Assembly (NCBI GenBank): GCA_030062745.1
Contig: CP099839.1
Location: 36,613,293-36,677,292 of the forward strand
Origin: Capitulum mitella
Lineage: Eukaryota; Arthropoda; Thecostraca; Pollicipedomorpha; Pollicipedidae
Reading direction: 5' to 3'
Length of the DNA: 64,000 nt
Shown here: positions 48,901 to 61,600 of the stretch, one piece after another
Layout: the number at the start of each line of letters is the position of its first letter
Position numbering within the stretch: position 1 is the stretch's first letter
The notes under the pieces: model-generated
What the model saw: only the letters and a program-made list of their open reading frames with translations
Database searches by the model: none
What the model was told of the DNA's origin: nothing
Position numbers and translations under genes: made by a program

Positions 48901-51004
48901 AAAATGTCATGCAAATTCAAATTATATTTTCAAAGTCCTTGAAGTGCAAAACAGAAACATTATTCTGAACACAGTCCACAAAGTCTCTGCAATGAGGTGG
49001 TCTAGATTTTAAGCAAGCTGAAATGTGGCCTCAGATTCATCATGCAGAACAAGGAGAGGGGCCAAAAGGCAAGCAACGCCCTCCGGCCAAGCGCGAAAAT
49101 TTTGGATGTTGTGTGAACACTGTGGAGACTCGCTAAGGGCATGGGCGCAGCAAGGCAACAGCGGGCCGGATCGCGGAAGATCACATTCTTTTCTTCTCAT
49201 ACAAGATCACCATTCATCAGAAGCATTTCCGGACTCACGGCTGCAGGCCGGAGCCCGGTTTTTACAGCGCTCGTCCTTTGATGAAGTGTGACGCTTCGGG
49301 ATCCTTTGCGGAGAAACTGTGGTTTTCTGAGGAAGAGCATTTTCACCGTGATGGGTCGCGTAAACGGCCAGAACTACAAATTCTGGTCTACTGAACCACC
49401 AGAAGAAGTTGTTGAGCAGCCTCCCCACAGCCGGAAGTGCACTGCATGATGTGTCATGAGTGCGCACAGCATCGTGGGCCCATTGTTTTTAAATGACTCG
49501 GACGGCCAGTGCGTCATTGAATGTCGTGATGCATCGTGGACGTGTCATATCTTGGTCGTGGAAGAGCATCACACACAGGCGTGGTGTCAGCCTTGCAGAA
49601 CCAGTGGTCCCAGCAAAATGGTGCAAGTGCTCACTCACTACTCTCTCTAGGAGGTGGCTGCGAGATAGGTTTTGCGCGTAACTTGTCTTGTCTCAAGAAG
49701 CCAATCTCATGGGCCCGTCATTCTCCGGACCTGGCCAAGAACTCAGCGGGGCGATCTCGTCAGCTGTCCGTGCTGTTCCACGATCAGCAGGGGGCGCTGT
49801 GATCCGATCCGCCAAACGTCGAGCGTCTCTGTGCCTGCAGAGAAAGGGCGTTCATCCATGGTACTAAGTGTGTGGTACCTGAAGAAGTGAAGGAGGAGGA
49901 ACGGTATGCAGTGCAAACAGTATTTCTCATGGTATATGTTGAAGCTTACAAACTAATTGTTGTCAGTACACTCCGTACATTGGATTGAAATATGTCCGTT
50001 GTTTGTGAGACGCCCTAGATATTCATGGATGTCCTTACATGGACATGGGAAACCACTTACTGAAACAAATAACTGCATTTAAGAGGTTAGCCGTATAGTA
50101 CACATAAATAGGATGCTTGGAATGGACATCAGACACGAATTTGGCCGAGACCGTATTTTGACGGAGGACCTTGTCGTGATTTGAAATGCACTAATGTTCT
50201 GGTTTCACACGTCATCTTCTGTTTTTTGTTTCCTGTTGCAGTTCAGTCCGAAAAACTACGGCCTCCGTGCAAATTTAAAAATAACGTCGCCATACGTGCA
50301 GCACGGAGGGACGGGGAATAGAAAGTGCACACAATGTTCCAAAAAGAGTTTGCTCGGAAATGGCGATCGATTGCAAGTCTGCTTGTGTTGACCGGGGTTC
50401 GAAGATTAGCTCGCTATGAATTGACTATTAAACAGCTATTACCGATTTTTTGCCTTTTTGTTATTGCTGCATAAATGAGTAGAGGCAGTTACAAAACTGT
50501 GTGCCAGAGCACCGAGCACTAGCAGCGAAAACCGCACAGAATTGGGAACTTGGTGGCCATGCAGCTTCCGAATTATAATGTATAATCGTTATGCATTACA
50601 CTCACCATTCCTGTTTCCACCCAAAAGAGAATCTTAGCCAAAATAAAGCATAAGACTGTCGCACGCCGCTGGCGATTTGCCGGAGACCATTGTACCTTTT
50701 GGTCGCGCGGGCACGCACTTGTGGGTGTTTGCGGCTAGCCGACCGCTCACCGTCCGCGGTCTCCGTTGCAGACTCGTTCGTGAACAGCCAGGAGTGGACG
50801 CTGAGCCGGGGCGTGCCCGACCTCCGTCTGGGCATCGTCGGTAGCCTGAGCTCGGGCAAGTCGGCGCTGGTGCACCGCTACCTGACCGGCTCCTACATGC
50901 AGGAGGAGTCACCAGAGGGCGGCCGCTTCAAGAAGGAGATCGTGCTGGACGGCCAGAGTCACCTGCTGCTAATCAGGGACGAGGGCGGACCACCGGAGCT
51001 GCAG
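45989..51004 (+). CDS. AGAP1: Centaurin-gamma/AGAP Arf GTPase-activating protein, first two coding exons (partial)
   Basis: AGAPs combine a Ras-like GTP-binding (GLD) domain, PH, ArfGAP and ankyrin repeats and act in endosomal traffic. Exon 1 (45989-46241) encodes [24 protein letters not shown], the hallmark AGAP N-terminus. Exon 2 (50772-51004) encodes [18 protein letters not shown], the P-loop GSLSSGKS (aa 108-115), the switch I region ([14 protein letters not shown]) and [11 protein letters not shown] (switch II). The junction is phase 1 and the exit phase 0. A TAG immediately precedes the ATG at 45989, but an acceptor (CATTTTCCAG) ends at about 46008, so the real start may be Met28 at 46070. 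The next exon is not found before 64000, so the following intron exceeds 12 kb or the assembly is interrupted. AGAP1 versus AGAP3/CenG1A cannot be decided. Confidence 0.88.
46242..49020. other. CpG-depleted domain, AGAP intron 1
   Basis: Bases from exon 1 to about 49020 carry almost no CG. After the one near 47256 the next I see is near 48202. CpG frequency is restored abruptly near 49070, well before exon 2. There is no sign of coding sequence inside. Confidence 0.7.
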
Positions 51005-51080
51005 GTAAGGACTGCTGGACGGCCTGAGCGGCCTGCTGCTAATCAGGGACGAGGGCGGACCGCCAGAGCTGCAGGTAAGG
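50941..51080 (+). repeat. 70-bp tandem duplication of the AGAP exon 2 end and its donor
   Basis: Bases 50941-51010 and 51011-51080 are two near-identical copies (TGCTGGACGGCC.GAG..., CTGCTGCTAATCAGGGACGA, GAGCTGCAGGTAAGG). The first copy ends at the expected donor after ELQ. The second supplies another intact GTAAGG 70 nt later. Use of the second donor would add 70 nt, which changes the reading frame of all downstream exons. Confidence 0.92.
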
Positions 51081-54000
51081 TTCGCCCGACTAACCAGCAA
51101 TGGTTCCTCTCATGCAGTGCGGTGTTATGGTTGGATGCTGCCTGTGAGTCTTGTCCTGGCTGGTCCGATTGTTGTGAAAGGTTAATTAGACACATGCACA
51201 TTTGCGAGACATATTTGAGGCTTTTAAAAATACGCCTATCGTGCCATTTCCCGTCCCCATCTTAGTTAATGGGCAAGAACATAGTTAACAAATTGATCGA
51301 GTTTGCAGTATATGTTAATGGATTTTAATTGCGATATGTTATGCTACTTGTAGTAGTTAAAACATTACGTTGCTTATCAGGAAAAAGTGAAACTTTCTAA
51401 GTGGCGGCTGACTTCCGCCTCAAGCTAGGCCAGCTGGGATTTTAGTCAGTAGTGTCGTCAGCTCATAGTTTGCATGTGCCGAGTCTGTCTATCCGAGTCG
51501 GTTAGATCTGTCTAGTCTGTGTAATAGATCTAATCTATTGTGTAATAGGTCTAATCTGTGTAATAGATCTAATCTGTGTAATAGATTGTGTCGGGTTGGT
51601 AGGAGAAAACGTCAGTGCCTTTACAAAGAGGCATGATCGAGCCGCCTCTGAGTATTGTACGGCTGTGCTGTGCTTGCCTTCTTCGCGTTCCGCTTCAGTT
51701 GTTTGTCATTTTCACGTTTGCCCATGAGTGTTAAGTATTAATCTTCCGTTGAAGTCAGTCACTTCCTCACGTTTCCATATCATACGCCTGTCACATGTCC
51801 CGTTAATCTTTGAGAAAGGCAGTTCCATATCAGTCGATGGTTGTCTGTCGGCAGGAAAGCATTCAGCGTCTTAAAACAGTATTGCAAAAAGATAATCTAT
51901 TTGTATGATGCGACCCGCACGCCATCTATTCATTTTTAGTGTCTCTGCAGCCTGGAAATGGCAGATTTGTGGAGAGGTCTTGGGTATTCACCGGACATCT
52001 GGTGGTCACGTTCTGTTCTGCGGTCTGATCACGAATAGATCAGCCGATTAGCTCAGGGCCCTCCGTCAGTTGCTGGCGGCAGGCGAGAAACATTGAAAAG
52101 TTATGCAGGTGTGTGTGATCGAGGATAATTGGGACTCTGGGCTGCTCGTGCAAACTGTACGTCCCATTAGGTCCCACTTCAGGGTAAATGACGGAAACCA
52201 GTTGGATGTTTCCAGTCGTTTTTTCAGCGGAATGCAGATGTGTGGACTGGAAGGGGGGAGGGAGCAAATATAGTAGCGGCTCCAGCTTTATGGTACTAGT
52301 TCACAAGCTTAATCGGTTGGAGCAAGGTACTGCGCAGTTGTTACGGGATTGTGTTCGTGCCGGTTTCAGTATGATTTTCACTGAATCGTTTTTAACGACA
52401 GGTCTCGTACGTCATTTGAGTTATTTTAGAACTTGCGGCGTCTGTTGCCGGTAGGTTTCTAATGCCTGATGATATTTCCAGTTGCTCTTTACCAAAATAG
52501 GCTGGAGAGTATTCGCCCCGATTTTCTGTTCGTATAGATATTCGTACTGTATCATTCGGATGGCGTTTTGCGAGGTAAATTCAGCCAAGCCCAGGAAGGT
52601 ATTGCCAGTTAGTTGAATCACGAAGGCAATTTTGTTATGGTAGATGCGAATCGTCGCGTCATTATTCCAATGCTTATGATCGGTGGTTTGTTTTTGTCTT
52701 TAGTTATGAAATTCGAGGAGTGGCGTGGTACCAGAGATAGATCCTGGGTGGTCCAGATCCTCATGAAGAAATAGAGAAGGAATGTTTTTGGGCATGCCAT
52801 TTGGAAGAGGCAAGCATCCTGCCGATTGAAAAGTCTTTGTGTTCACTTCCGGAACGGAAGTGAATACATTTCTGGAACGAAAAAAAAACGATATGATAAG
52901 CCCACTACAAAACCAGTGGTTTGCCAGTTAACATCGATCAAATATTGCGTACAGAAGCCTAAGTAGATGGAACCTTGTTCTTTTCCTTGTTGTCCTTGAA
53001 TTGGTCGGCACAGAATGCTTCGTTGAAACCTTAAAGCACTCTTTTCCACGCTTTAAATACGTGCGATCTTTGGATGCATCAGAGTTCAGCGCCTCATCTG
53101 TGGTAAGTTCCTAACAGTGAACGATAAAGTAACACCACTTGTTCATTTAATAATGGCATTTGCTTACTAACGTATATTGCGTGCACGAGGGATGCTAGGC
53201 AGATTAAAATAATGCGAAGCCATGCTGTTTTGTGTTCTTATTTTTATTTGCACAAATTTTGGGCCATGTATGGGTATTTGGCTGATGTGACTGTATGCGA
53301 GTGGCACCGAAGGCCGAGCGAGTCTTTTTAGCATTAGCGCGAAAAAAGATGAATGGCCGGCTTGGCAATAACGCTTTCTATAAGCCAAGAACTTTACAAC
53401 CACTGGACACCGAATCATACATTTCTGATGAGATGATAACTCACGTCCTAAAATTCTGTATATTTACTTGGACATTGCGTTAGCTTGTAGGCCTTGGTAA
53501 CTGCAGGGAATGACGTTTTTCCTTTCATACCCTTTTCTGTGGGTGTTTTTGGACCACTCGGCAATGGTTGCGACGTTTAAGCGTGCGACGATCATTGGCG
53601 CACGCGACGTTTAAACGTGCATTGAGATCAAACTAAATGGCATTGGACGTCAAAGGTACAAACTTTTATTGCGCAGAAATTTCAAATGGGGCGCAGTAAT
53701 CATTTATACCGGTGGTCAAACATACGCATAGCATGGATTACGAAAATGCTTCATCTTTTATTTTGTCGCGAATTTATCAGAAATTTTTCGCCGGGATTTT
53801 TTCATTTTATTGGAAAGATATAAGCGCCGAACCGAATTTTAACCCCCTCATTATTCAGGGTTCCACGGATTCCGCCGTCCTCCCCCGTCCCCCCCCCCCA
53901 CTATACTTCGGAAATTGCAGACAAGCTTTGCGTACCAAAACTTGCGGCGCCTATTCTACAATCAGTTTAACGTAATAAGGTAGCAAAGTTATGTCCGAAA

Positions 54001-56089
54001 CGTCGTATGATATCTACCCGCTCAGCGCAGCTGAGCGGTGGTGCCCTCCGGCCGACGCATGGCCATCATTTGTGATTACGGAAGTTTATACAAAATAGCT
54101 TACTAATTCATAAATGTCACTCTGTTGCTAATGAAGTGAGAAATATGTTTACGTTCAGTTCGTAACGTTTCCTTCTGTGGGCTTATAAGTAACGAGTATT
54201 TAACACTAAAGCTGTGCTCATCGTTGCCGGTAAAACAGAAGTTTTCACGTCCCTGTGCTTAAATTGGACAAACAGTCATTATCATCTCTTGCGTGAACGT
54301 TCACTGTTTCATTGCGCATCTGATGGTACCAAACTGAAAGCAGGTGAAATAAAAACATTGTTTTGCGTGACTGATGTGTGGCTCACGGAGCTCGAAAACG
54401 CGGCGCAGTCGAGCGGCGGCGCCCGCCAGCCGCACATTTTTTTCTTCATTCTAGGAAATGCAAAGCTTGTTTACACATTATAGGTTATGCACCATTTTAC
54501 TGCTAACGACATGAAGAATCGAACGTTTAGAACGCATCCTGCCATAGGCTCGTCAGAAAAGAGGGTGTAATCCCAAAGGGAAGATGAGTTCATCGTTACC
54601 AGTAACAAAGAACAGTTTTCCACATCATTGTGCTTGAAAAGCAGGAGAAATTGTTATCATCTCTTAAGTGAGCAGTCACAGTTTCATTAAATCAATCGAG
54701 ATCATTAAATCAATCGAGAGGAAAATGTGTTTTGCGTGAACTGTTAGTTGGTCACGTTGCCGGATAACATTGGCGGGCGCGGCGTGATTTCAGTAACTCA
54801 AATTCCTTTCCAAAATTAAATTTTCGGACCTCCAGGCAAATTTTCAAATTTTCGAAAAGTTGAAATAACTGACGTGATGTGTGCCAAATTTCATGCAGTG
54901 GTGTGCGGCAGATCAGAAGTTGGAAAGGGTTTCTGGACCCCTTCCCACTATTGCGAAGGTGGGTCCGGCATCCACCAAGGCGAAGATAAAATTATACTTT
55001 CAGATTGGAGAGATACGCAGTAAGACGCGCTGGAGGCTTCTCGCTGGTTTGTAGTCTGTTAATGGAAAATTACTTCGTAGGAGTTGCCATGAAACGTTTG
55101 TTCCATCGACCATCAACTTTCCGTTTCCTAATATTCCTCGTACGTTGTTGCGCTGCACGGACGGGTTGTTGATATTTTAGTGTATCAGAGACGTCACGTC
55201 GCGCACGAGACCGTCCGAGGGCTAAACCATCACGGCCTGGCTTGCGACATTCTCCGCTGCAGCCGGTGGCGCGTGAGTGCCCAAGGTGGCCCGTTTCGCA
55301 GAACTGCGTTGTGCCGTAGAAATCACGCAGTCGTTAAAGCCAAGGACATGTTGCGAAGAGGCATGATCCTTTTTTTGCGGCAGTAGCAGCAGCAGCGACA
55401 GCCAACTTAAGCAGGTAAACCATCTAAATCTAGAGGTCCTTGTCTTCTGATCCGCTTCTGCCAAGCCTCCCCCTCCCCACTCCCCCGACCTCTGACGCCA
55501 CAGCTGTCACGCGGACGCAGGCCGGGTAGCATGCTACACGTCCTCCATGGGGGGGTCACGGGGAGTGATGACGTCATGGGGATGGTGGGCGCCGACGGAC
55601 GGCTGGCAGAGGCCAGTGTCGCCTCGGTACGGAATGCCGTCTGTGGCCTGGGCCAGTTCAGTATTGGTAACGTGTTCGGGCCACTGTTCGGGAATGTGTG
55701 CCGTATCAGGAGCAGCGCTCCCGGGTATCGGACGGTCGTCAGGCGGATCAGCCGTGTAACTGGATCCGGTCTCGGACGTCTTGTATCTGGTTGTCGGGCA
55801 AGAAATTCACGGGTCCACTGTCCACTGATACTGTGTTACACCAGATTCAGTGCTACTGAATCATCTAGGTAGCGGTCGGCGTTAAATAATCAGAGGAGCA
55901 TTCGAGTGTTTTATCTTGACCCTTGCCAGCATTTGCAGTTTGGCGATATTCGACAGGACAAGGGGTGGTATGACCCCCATCCATTTCCAAGCCTGGCTTG
56001 ACAGAGCGAGCGACGAAAAAAAACACCATGTAGGGTGGTCTTTTGGCTGCATAATGATACCCCGTTCGACCCTTTTTACCCTTCACCCA
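51081..56089. other. AGAP intron 2, left part, no gene seen
   Basis: No exon of AGAP or another family is recognised. A minisatellite sits at 51515-51590 and scattered poly(C)/poly(G) runs occur (about 53886). Confidence 0.5.
51515..51590. repeat. Minisatellite, CTGTGTAATAGATCTAAT unit
   Basis: About four copies of an 18-21-bp unit (CTGTGTAATAGATCTAAT with a longer CTATTGTGTAATAGGTCTAAT variant) are in direct tandem within the AGAP intron. Confidence 0.85.
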
Positions 56090-57270
56090 CCGCCTGAGGG
56101 ATATCAAATAGGGCAACCCCTCGGTTTGTGGTGAACAACTTTTTAACATTTAGAGCCAGCCCAACCAAACTTTCAGTAACTGCTCATCAGTCAATTTTAC
56201 ATATTTCGACACCAAAACCATCTCCATTCTGGGTGAGGCCACGGAGGTATGACGTCATGAGTAAACTCCTGCATGTGTGTTTTTGCCTCTTCGGGCGGTG
56301 GCGTAAACATTCCTCGTTCTTTGCCAATATTCGCGAATATAATGCATGAATTATCTGGATTTACATAGGACACGGCCCCCAGAAGGATTTAAAACCGCGA
56401 CACGTCAACATTAAAGGTCATGCTAGTTCACGTGCATGGTGGCAATTGGATTGGTTTGTATTGTGCGTGATATAAGTGGTCGCCGCTGACCTTCCCCACT
56501 GTTCACGCCAGACAAGCAAATTTGTATGCGCTTCTTAGCAAGGTACGCCAGAAGCATCGTGAGGTCATATCAGGTCGCGTCATACGTAGATGTCAAAACG
56601 AAATGAAGGACAACGTTATCTGTAAAAGATCGTTCATTTGCAGCAGAGTAATGATTGCTTCTAGTCAGAAAAAGAAAAATGACTATCCTTCCTGACCTAG
56701 TTTGACCTTGACCTGACAAAGAGCAGACAGAGCAGATGTGATTATCACGGATGTCATTTCAGTTCTGTATTTGATGCAGTTAAGAATCCCAGAGAGTTAT
56801 TGTCGCTCTTTGTCAGGAAGAGTAATGCGTCCCTATCTGACCGGGGCTTTAGACTGACCTTGGCTGGAGGAAAGCAGGTAATCCAAAATTGGTCTTCATA
56901 GGGTTTCACTTCCGTCCCTTTTGTCACGTGGATCAAAACGGCTGCAAGTAAGGATCGATCTTTGGCTTGCAGAGTATGACTAGTATTTCACGTGGCCAAG
57001 GTGGACCGTGACCCAGCATTTTTTAAAAATATTTTGGCATGTGTCTGACACAAAAGATCCTGGCCTTTTTCTTGACACCCAGACAAAGGCTGTAAGATAG
57101 TTATTGTTCATGATATGATGTACGGACCGGTGTCGGTTTTTCACGTCACCAGTCACGTCACCAGACGTCATCAGTCACGTGGCCAGGGCTAACGTAGTAT
57201 TTTCTGAATCGCGGTATTCAGGACTATCGATTAGTGGTAGACCGGTTTAGATCCAACGATTAGATCCTGA
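56090..57270 (+). repeat. Dispersed repeat family A, copy 2
   Basis: Collinear with 6800-8110, lacking the MITE found there. Similarity begins near GATATCAAATAGGGCAACCC and fades after the ACTATCGATTAGTGGTAG / GATCCTGAGA block near 57270. It contains no long ORF. The family identity (retroelement UTR, MITE cluster or other) is not determined. Confidence 0.75.
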
Positions 57271-57299
57271 GACAGCAGGGGGTGTTCTTTTTGACCCCC

Positions 57300-59234
57300 T
57301 TTCAGGCGGTCGCGGGTACATAAACACGCCAGGCGGTGCCCGGGTAAATCACGGTCAATCATGAATTATAGGGCTTGTGGGATGTAACGTGTAAGTCCCT
57401 TTTGAGGGACCTAAAACGACTTCTGTCGTTGAATATGGTCTCAGAGTACTGTCCATATTCACTTCGGTGTTTCTTACTATATCATGACTCATCGGGGACT
57501 AGTGAAAGGTAAAAAAGGTTAGTGATCTCAGTTCATGATTTTGACCGAAGACCACTGTGACCCAAGCAAGACCCAAGTACGCAGTAAGGTGCGGAGGCAT
57601 TGGCATCTGGAGTGACACACATGCGTAAGATTTAGTAAGACCGAATACCGTCAAATATTCAAATCTGTGTTGTCCAGTGACGGTCGCCGCCGTACCGCGA
57701 TTTCTCCATGGCACGCCCTCAAAAAGAAGCCATAGGTCATTGTCCGCCAGGCCATTGACCTCATGTTTTCATGGAATATGTGAAAAGGCCCAAAACTCAG
57801 CTATACAAAGTTCCAGAGCGGCGAGCGTAATCGTTCTGGGGGCAACTTGCGAGAAACCTGAGGAAGTTTCGCCAACTGTTTTGTGCTGGCGAGGACTGAT
57901 ATATTAGTTGTATTAGTTAATTGCGTCATGTACAATAAGTGAATTAGTTAAATGAAAGTAAAAAGTCTTAATATACGTCATCTTAATGACCTGTTAGTTT
58001 TCTTCCAATAAAATATCAACGAACTTAAAGGGACTTAGAATCGAAAAGAAAACCGTATGACGGCTGACATTGGCCTGGTTTTCAAACGTAAACGCAAACT
58101 TCTTTGTGACCTAAATGTTCCCGTGTCCTTCGGAAGTCGTAGAGAAGCAGTCTTTTTTTCTTCATCGTCGTGTTCCGTTGGCCTTGACTGAGTGGCGTGG
58201 GCAGCTTTGAGTGGTACAATCGGGACCTCTAAACTTTGGACGGAATGGCCTCTCCTGTCAGACTGTTGTGCTCCCCCTGCGCTGGGTCACGGTCATGGAA
58301 GTGTCATTGGCGGCGTGCCATTCTGTGACGTGTGCAGAAGACTGTGAAGACTGTGGTACTGGCCACGTGGCCCTGCACTGCCGCACAGGTCCCAGCCACG
58401 ACGCCGTGGTCAACCCAATCCCTGTCGGAATTATCCTCGTCTGATAAGGGACACGTCGGGTTTATAAAAAAAAAACTGGGCAAAACCGAACTGGAAGCGA
58501 GTGTCTGTTCCCTTTATTTTGCTGCGTGCTGTAAAGTCATTTTTAAGTCGCAGCTGATTATTCCTGTCTGTAGTGTCTGTACAGGGTGGCTGATATGCCA
58601 GCAGTTCTTAGAGTGGTTATTCGGCGTCGGACAAAGGACTTTGCAGTAAAAAAGATGCCCGAAATATGGAAAATTCTAAGAACCCTTACTAAGGGAACTG
58701 GAAGAACTTAAAGAATACAGTAGGTTCGTCAGGTTTTTAAAGGAAGGCTGCTTAATTGTCGTTCATTGAGGCAACGATCGTAGGGCAAGGCTTGTGTCGC
58801 CAACATTGTTTTTTCTGACGAATTCTCAAGTTTATTCAGGAGACTTGCGTTGTGCAGTTGGATTCCCGTACAGCGTACAGAAAGAGATGTAAATGCTGGG
58901 TTTGCCCATCTCTCGAGATTTTGCCGACAAAACGTCACATATTATGTTTAAAGAAGTACGTGTGTTAAATGCCTCATACGGTCATGGAATGCTCACTTTC
59001 TCGCATATCAGCTACACTGCATCAAAGCTGTGGAACACTCGTTGTTACTAACGGCGAGTTCTGTAACAGACATGTTGTGGATCTCTGGTGTCTGAAGTTT
59101 TGACGGCAGCAGTCGTGTTGCATATCAAAGGGGTCTGCGGACGCGGCGTGTTTAAGCTGTCGCAGTGAAGAGAAGGGTGAATTAATAAGAATTTGTAACT
59201 GGCGTTCTTTGTAATTTGTATTTGTAATTTGCAA
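57300..59234. other. AGAP intron 2, no gene seen
   Basis: No recognisable exon, RNA gene or complete transposon. Confidence 0.4.
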
Positions 59235-59276
59235 CTGTCATTCTTTTGCCAACTGGCGTTAGCAAAAGAATGACAG
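59235..59276. repeat. Perfect 15-bp inverted repeat, 12-nt loop
   Basis: CTGTCATTCTTTTGC (59235-59249) and its exact inverse GCAAAAGAATGACAG (59262-59276) flank CAACTGGCGTTA. A partial copy of the loop region (AACTGGCGTTCTTTG) lies just upstream near 59198. Confidence 0.9.
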
Positions 59277-59923
59277 ATGCTGCAGTACGTACAGTCTAGG
59301 AGTGGGCTATGAGTGCACTGAAGCATCGAAAGACACTGGATTATTTTTTTGTGGGCAAAGGCATGCGGGGTAGATTGGCAGTAGTTTGGTTTGCTGGCGT
59401 CAGATATAGGTATTGATGTAGCTCTGACTAGTAGTTGGTTCCAAAGACTTGTTAGCGCTAGTCAGAGTTGAAATGCATACGGCCATCCATTGATGGTAAA
59501 TGAAATAGCTGTGTTGTGGTAAAAAGTGCTGGAAGGGTAACGGCTACGTGACAGTGTTTCCATTGCCAGTCGCTAACGGAAAATTGTATAATCACATCAA
59601 ACATGGGCAGATCTCGATGTAGAACATTGCCCTGTGATGCAGTATGATGTCTGCGGGCCCACCTTTACACTGTGGATGGCTTCTGTACGTGCTGTCTTCT
59701 TTTGTTGGGTGCTCTTCCCCAGAAACGATATGTAGGCATTTGGTCAGTCGTTACGTGATGATTTACGGGCTGAATCCCTTGGAAAAATGTTTGTTCTTGT
59801 TCCGGCGCAGGAACCGGCGTGAGATGTTGCATTATTCAGTGGACGTTAAGTGGAAGATGACACTAAATTTCCCTGCAACCGCCAATTCCTCCTCTGGTTG
59901 CTGCATCGCTCTTTGTTTCATAC

Positions 59924-61136
59924 TTAACCCTATTCCCGGAGGGCTAGACGGTATGGCCAATTCCGGGCAGGGGGCGGATTCGCCCCCCCCCCCCTCCCGA
60001 GATCTCGAGAACTACTCGTCCGATTTCATCACAACAACGGCAATCGATTTTCCATGACGTAAACTTTACTTTGGAAAAAGAAGTTTTCAGAATTTTGGAA
60101 GGGGTGGATACAGGACCAAAAATATCCAAATCGGGGTACTTTTGGGCTTCTTGTAACTCTGTTGTTTATGAACCGATTTCGATGAAATTGGCATGAATCG
60201 AGAGATTATAGATGTGACTTTTAAAATTGGCACACGTATTTGAAATTTTGAGACAGTGCATAGGCGTCGACAGAGTTTCAAAAATAGGAGGATTAGGTTT
60301 TTAACAGATGAATGAACAAAAAAGGCAGGAGCACTTTTTTGGTTTCTGCCAGTCTTTTCATGCTGAAGAAGTACAAATCGTATTACCATGTTTGTATAAT
60401 GTTAGCATAGGCGGTGCAGGGACATGAAAAAGGGGGAACTGTCGTGGTCACATGCTCCGCAGACCTACTTGTGACCATTGATCTTAAATGACCTCCAGTG
60501 ACCTTGGAGTCATTTGGAATGACCTCGTGTGCATTAAATATTATCCTTAAACGTTTTCAATAATTTGGATTCACTCCGTTTCAAAAATTCCACTTTATGG
60601 CTATTGCGGTATAGAGTACGCGTTCTGACATTTTAGGTCATAGCGCCGTGACACGACCTGATATCAAGCTGAAACTTGATACACAAGTAGCGGGCACCCT
60701 TCTACGTCACATATATTCCAGATTTGGCATTTAAAAAATAGTGCCGAAATTATTACTATAAAAGATAATTTGGATTCTTGGCCTTGACCTGACCTTGTTA
60801 AGTGAACTCAGATGAACAAAATTGTATTTGCACGTTGCCCAACTATTTAGCTATACATCCATATAAAGTTTTAACTTCTATCTTAAAAATGATATTTTTG
60901 ACAGTCATTTTCCTTTTACCCCGAACAGGGCCAAAAACGGCCTGAGGTGCCTCCCAAAAACGTTGCCTGGCTCTGCCCCTGAGCAAAATAGGATTTGGAA
61001 GTTTGGTCACAGTACGTAGAAAGACTAGCCAGGAAAAGTTACCAAGTTTCGTGAAGCTGCGTCAAAAATCCTGGAATTGGCAAACAGAAAACCCAAGGGG
61101 GGCCGATTAAGCTCCCCCCTGCCGGAATAGGGTTAA
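59924..61136 (+). mobile_element. TTAA-flanked piggyBac-like non-autonomous element, complete
   Basis: TTAA at 59924-59927 is followed by CCCTATTCCCGGAGGG. TTAA at 61133-61136 is preceded by CCCCTGCCGGAATAGGG. The inner 1,205 bp thus has terminal inverted repeats beginning CCCTATTCC and a TTAA duplication, as in piggyBac elements (TTAA target, CCC.. termini). There is no transposase frame. An internal CCTGGCTCTGCCCCTGAG near 60966 recalls the MITE termini and may mark a nested fragment. A truncated copy in the opposite orientation lies at 3770-4450. Confidence 0.75.
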
Positions 61137-61309
61137 GAAAACCACGCGTTAACAACTGCAGCACGCATTTACCTTACGTTACGTTACGTTACGTTAGTGC
61201 TTGCGATTTCCTGTTCGGAAACCTCACTTGGTGGATGACGACGTGAATACTGAATGTAACACCACTGACGCTTTGTCATCGATTCTTGCATTTTGGGACG
61301 TTTCTCGCC

Positions 61310-61600
61310 GTTTCTGTGGCGTGGAAAGTGAGGCCGGCGCGGTTGGCCGGCCCTGTCTCGGCTGATGGCGGGGAGGTCGGGGGCCCCGTGGGGTCACGCC
61401 GGACGCCGGCGGCGCCCGGCGGGTAATTGCGTCTGAGCTCTGGCCGTGTTTATCGGGGAGGCTGGCACGTGGCTCCGGTGTCCGCTGCTGACATAGTTCA
61501 GTGACAGCCGGCCGAGCGTGGCGCCACGTGTCGAAGAGGGGAGACCGGCGGCGGCTGGCGGCCAGTCGCCGTCCCGCCCGCAGCCCGTCCGGTCGCCGCC
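61310..61600 (+). promoter_or_regulatory. CpG-rich promoter/5' UTR of the 54-aa protein gene
   Basis: A GC- and CpG-rich block starts abruptly after the TTAA element and ends at the ATG. It includes a TCAGT (61498-61502), which fits the arthropod initiator consensus, and a CACGTG box (61526-61531). The start site is inferred only. Confidence 0.45.

Noticed and set aside
55531-55872. 113-codon plus-strand ORF in the AGAP intron
   Set aside because: No AGAP domain sequence, no splice signals in phase with exon 2, and no recognisable family.
61174-61195. (TTACG)n run resembling an arthropod telomeric repeat
   Set aside because: The unit is TTACG rather than TTAGG, there are only four copies, and it lies beside a transposon. 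Not evidence of a telomere.
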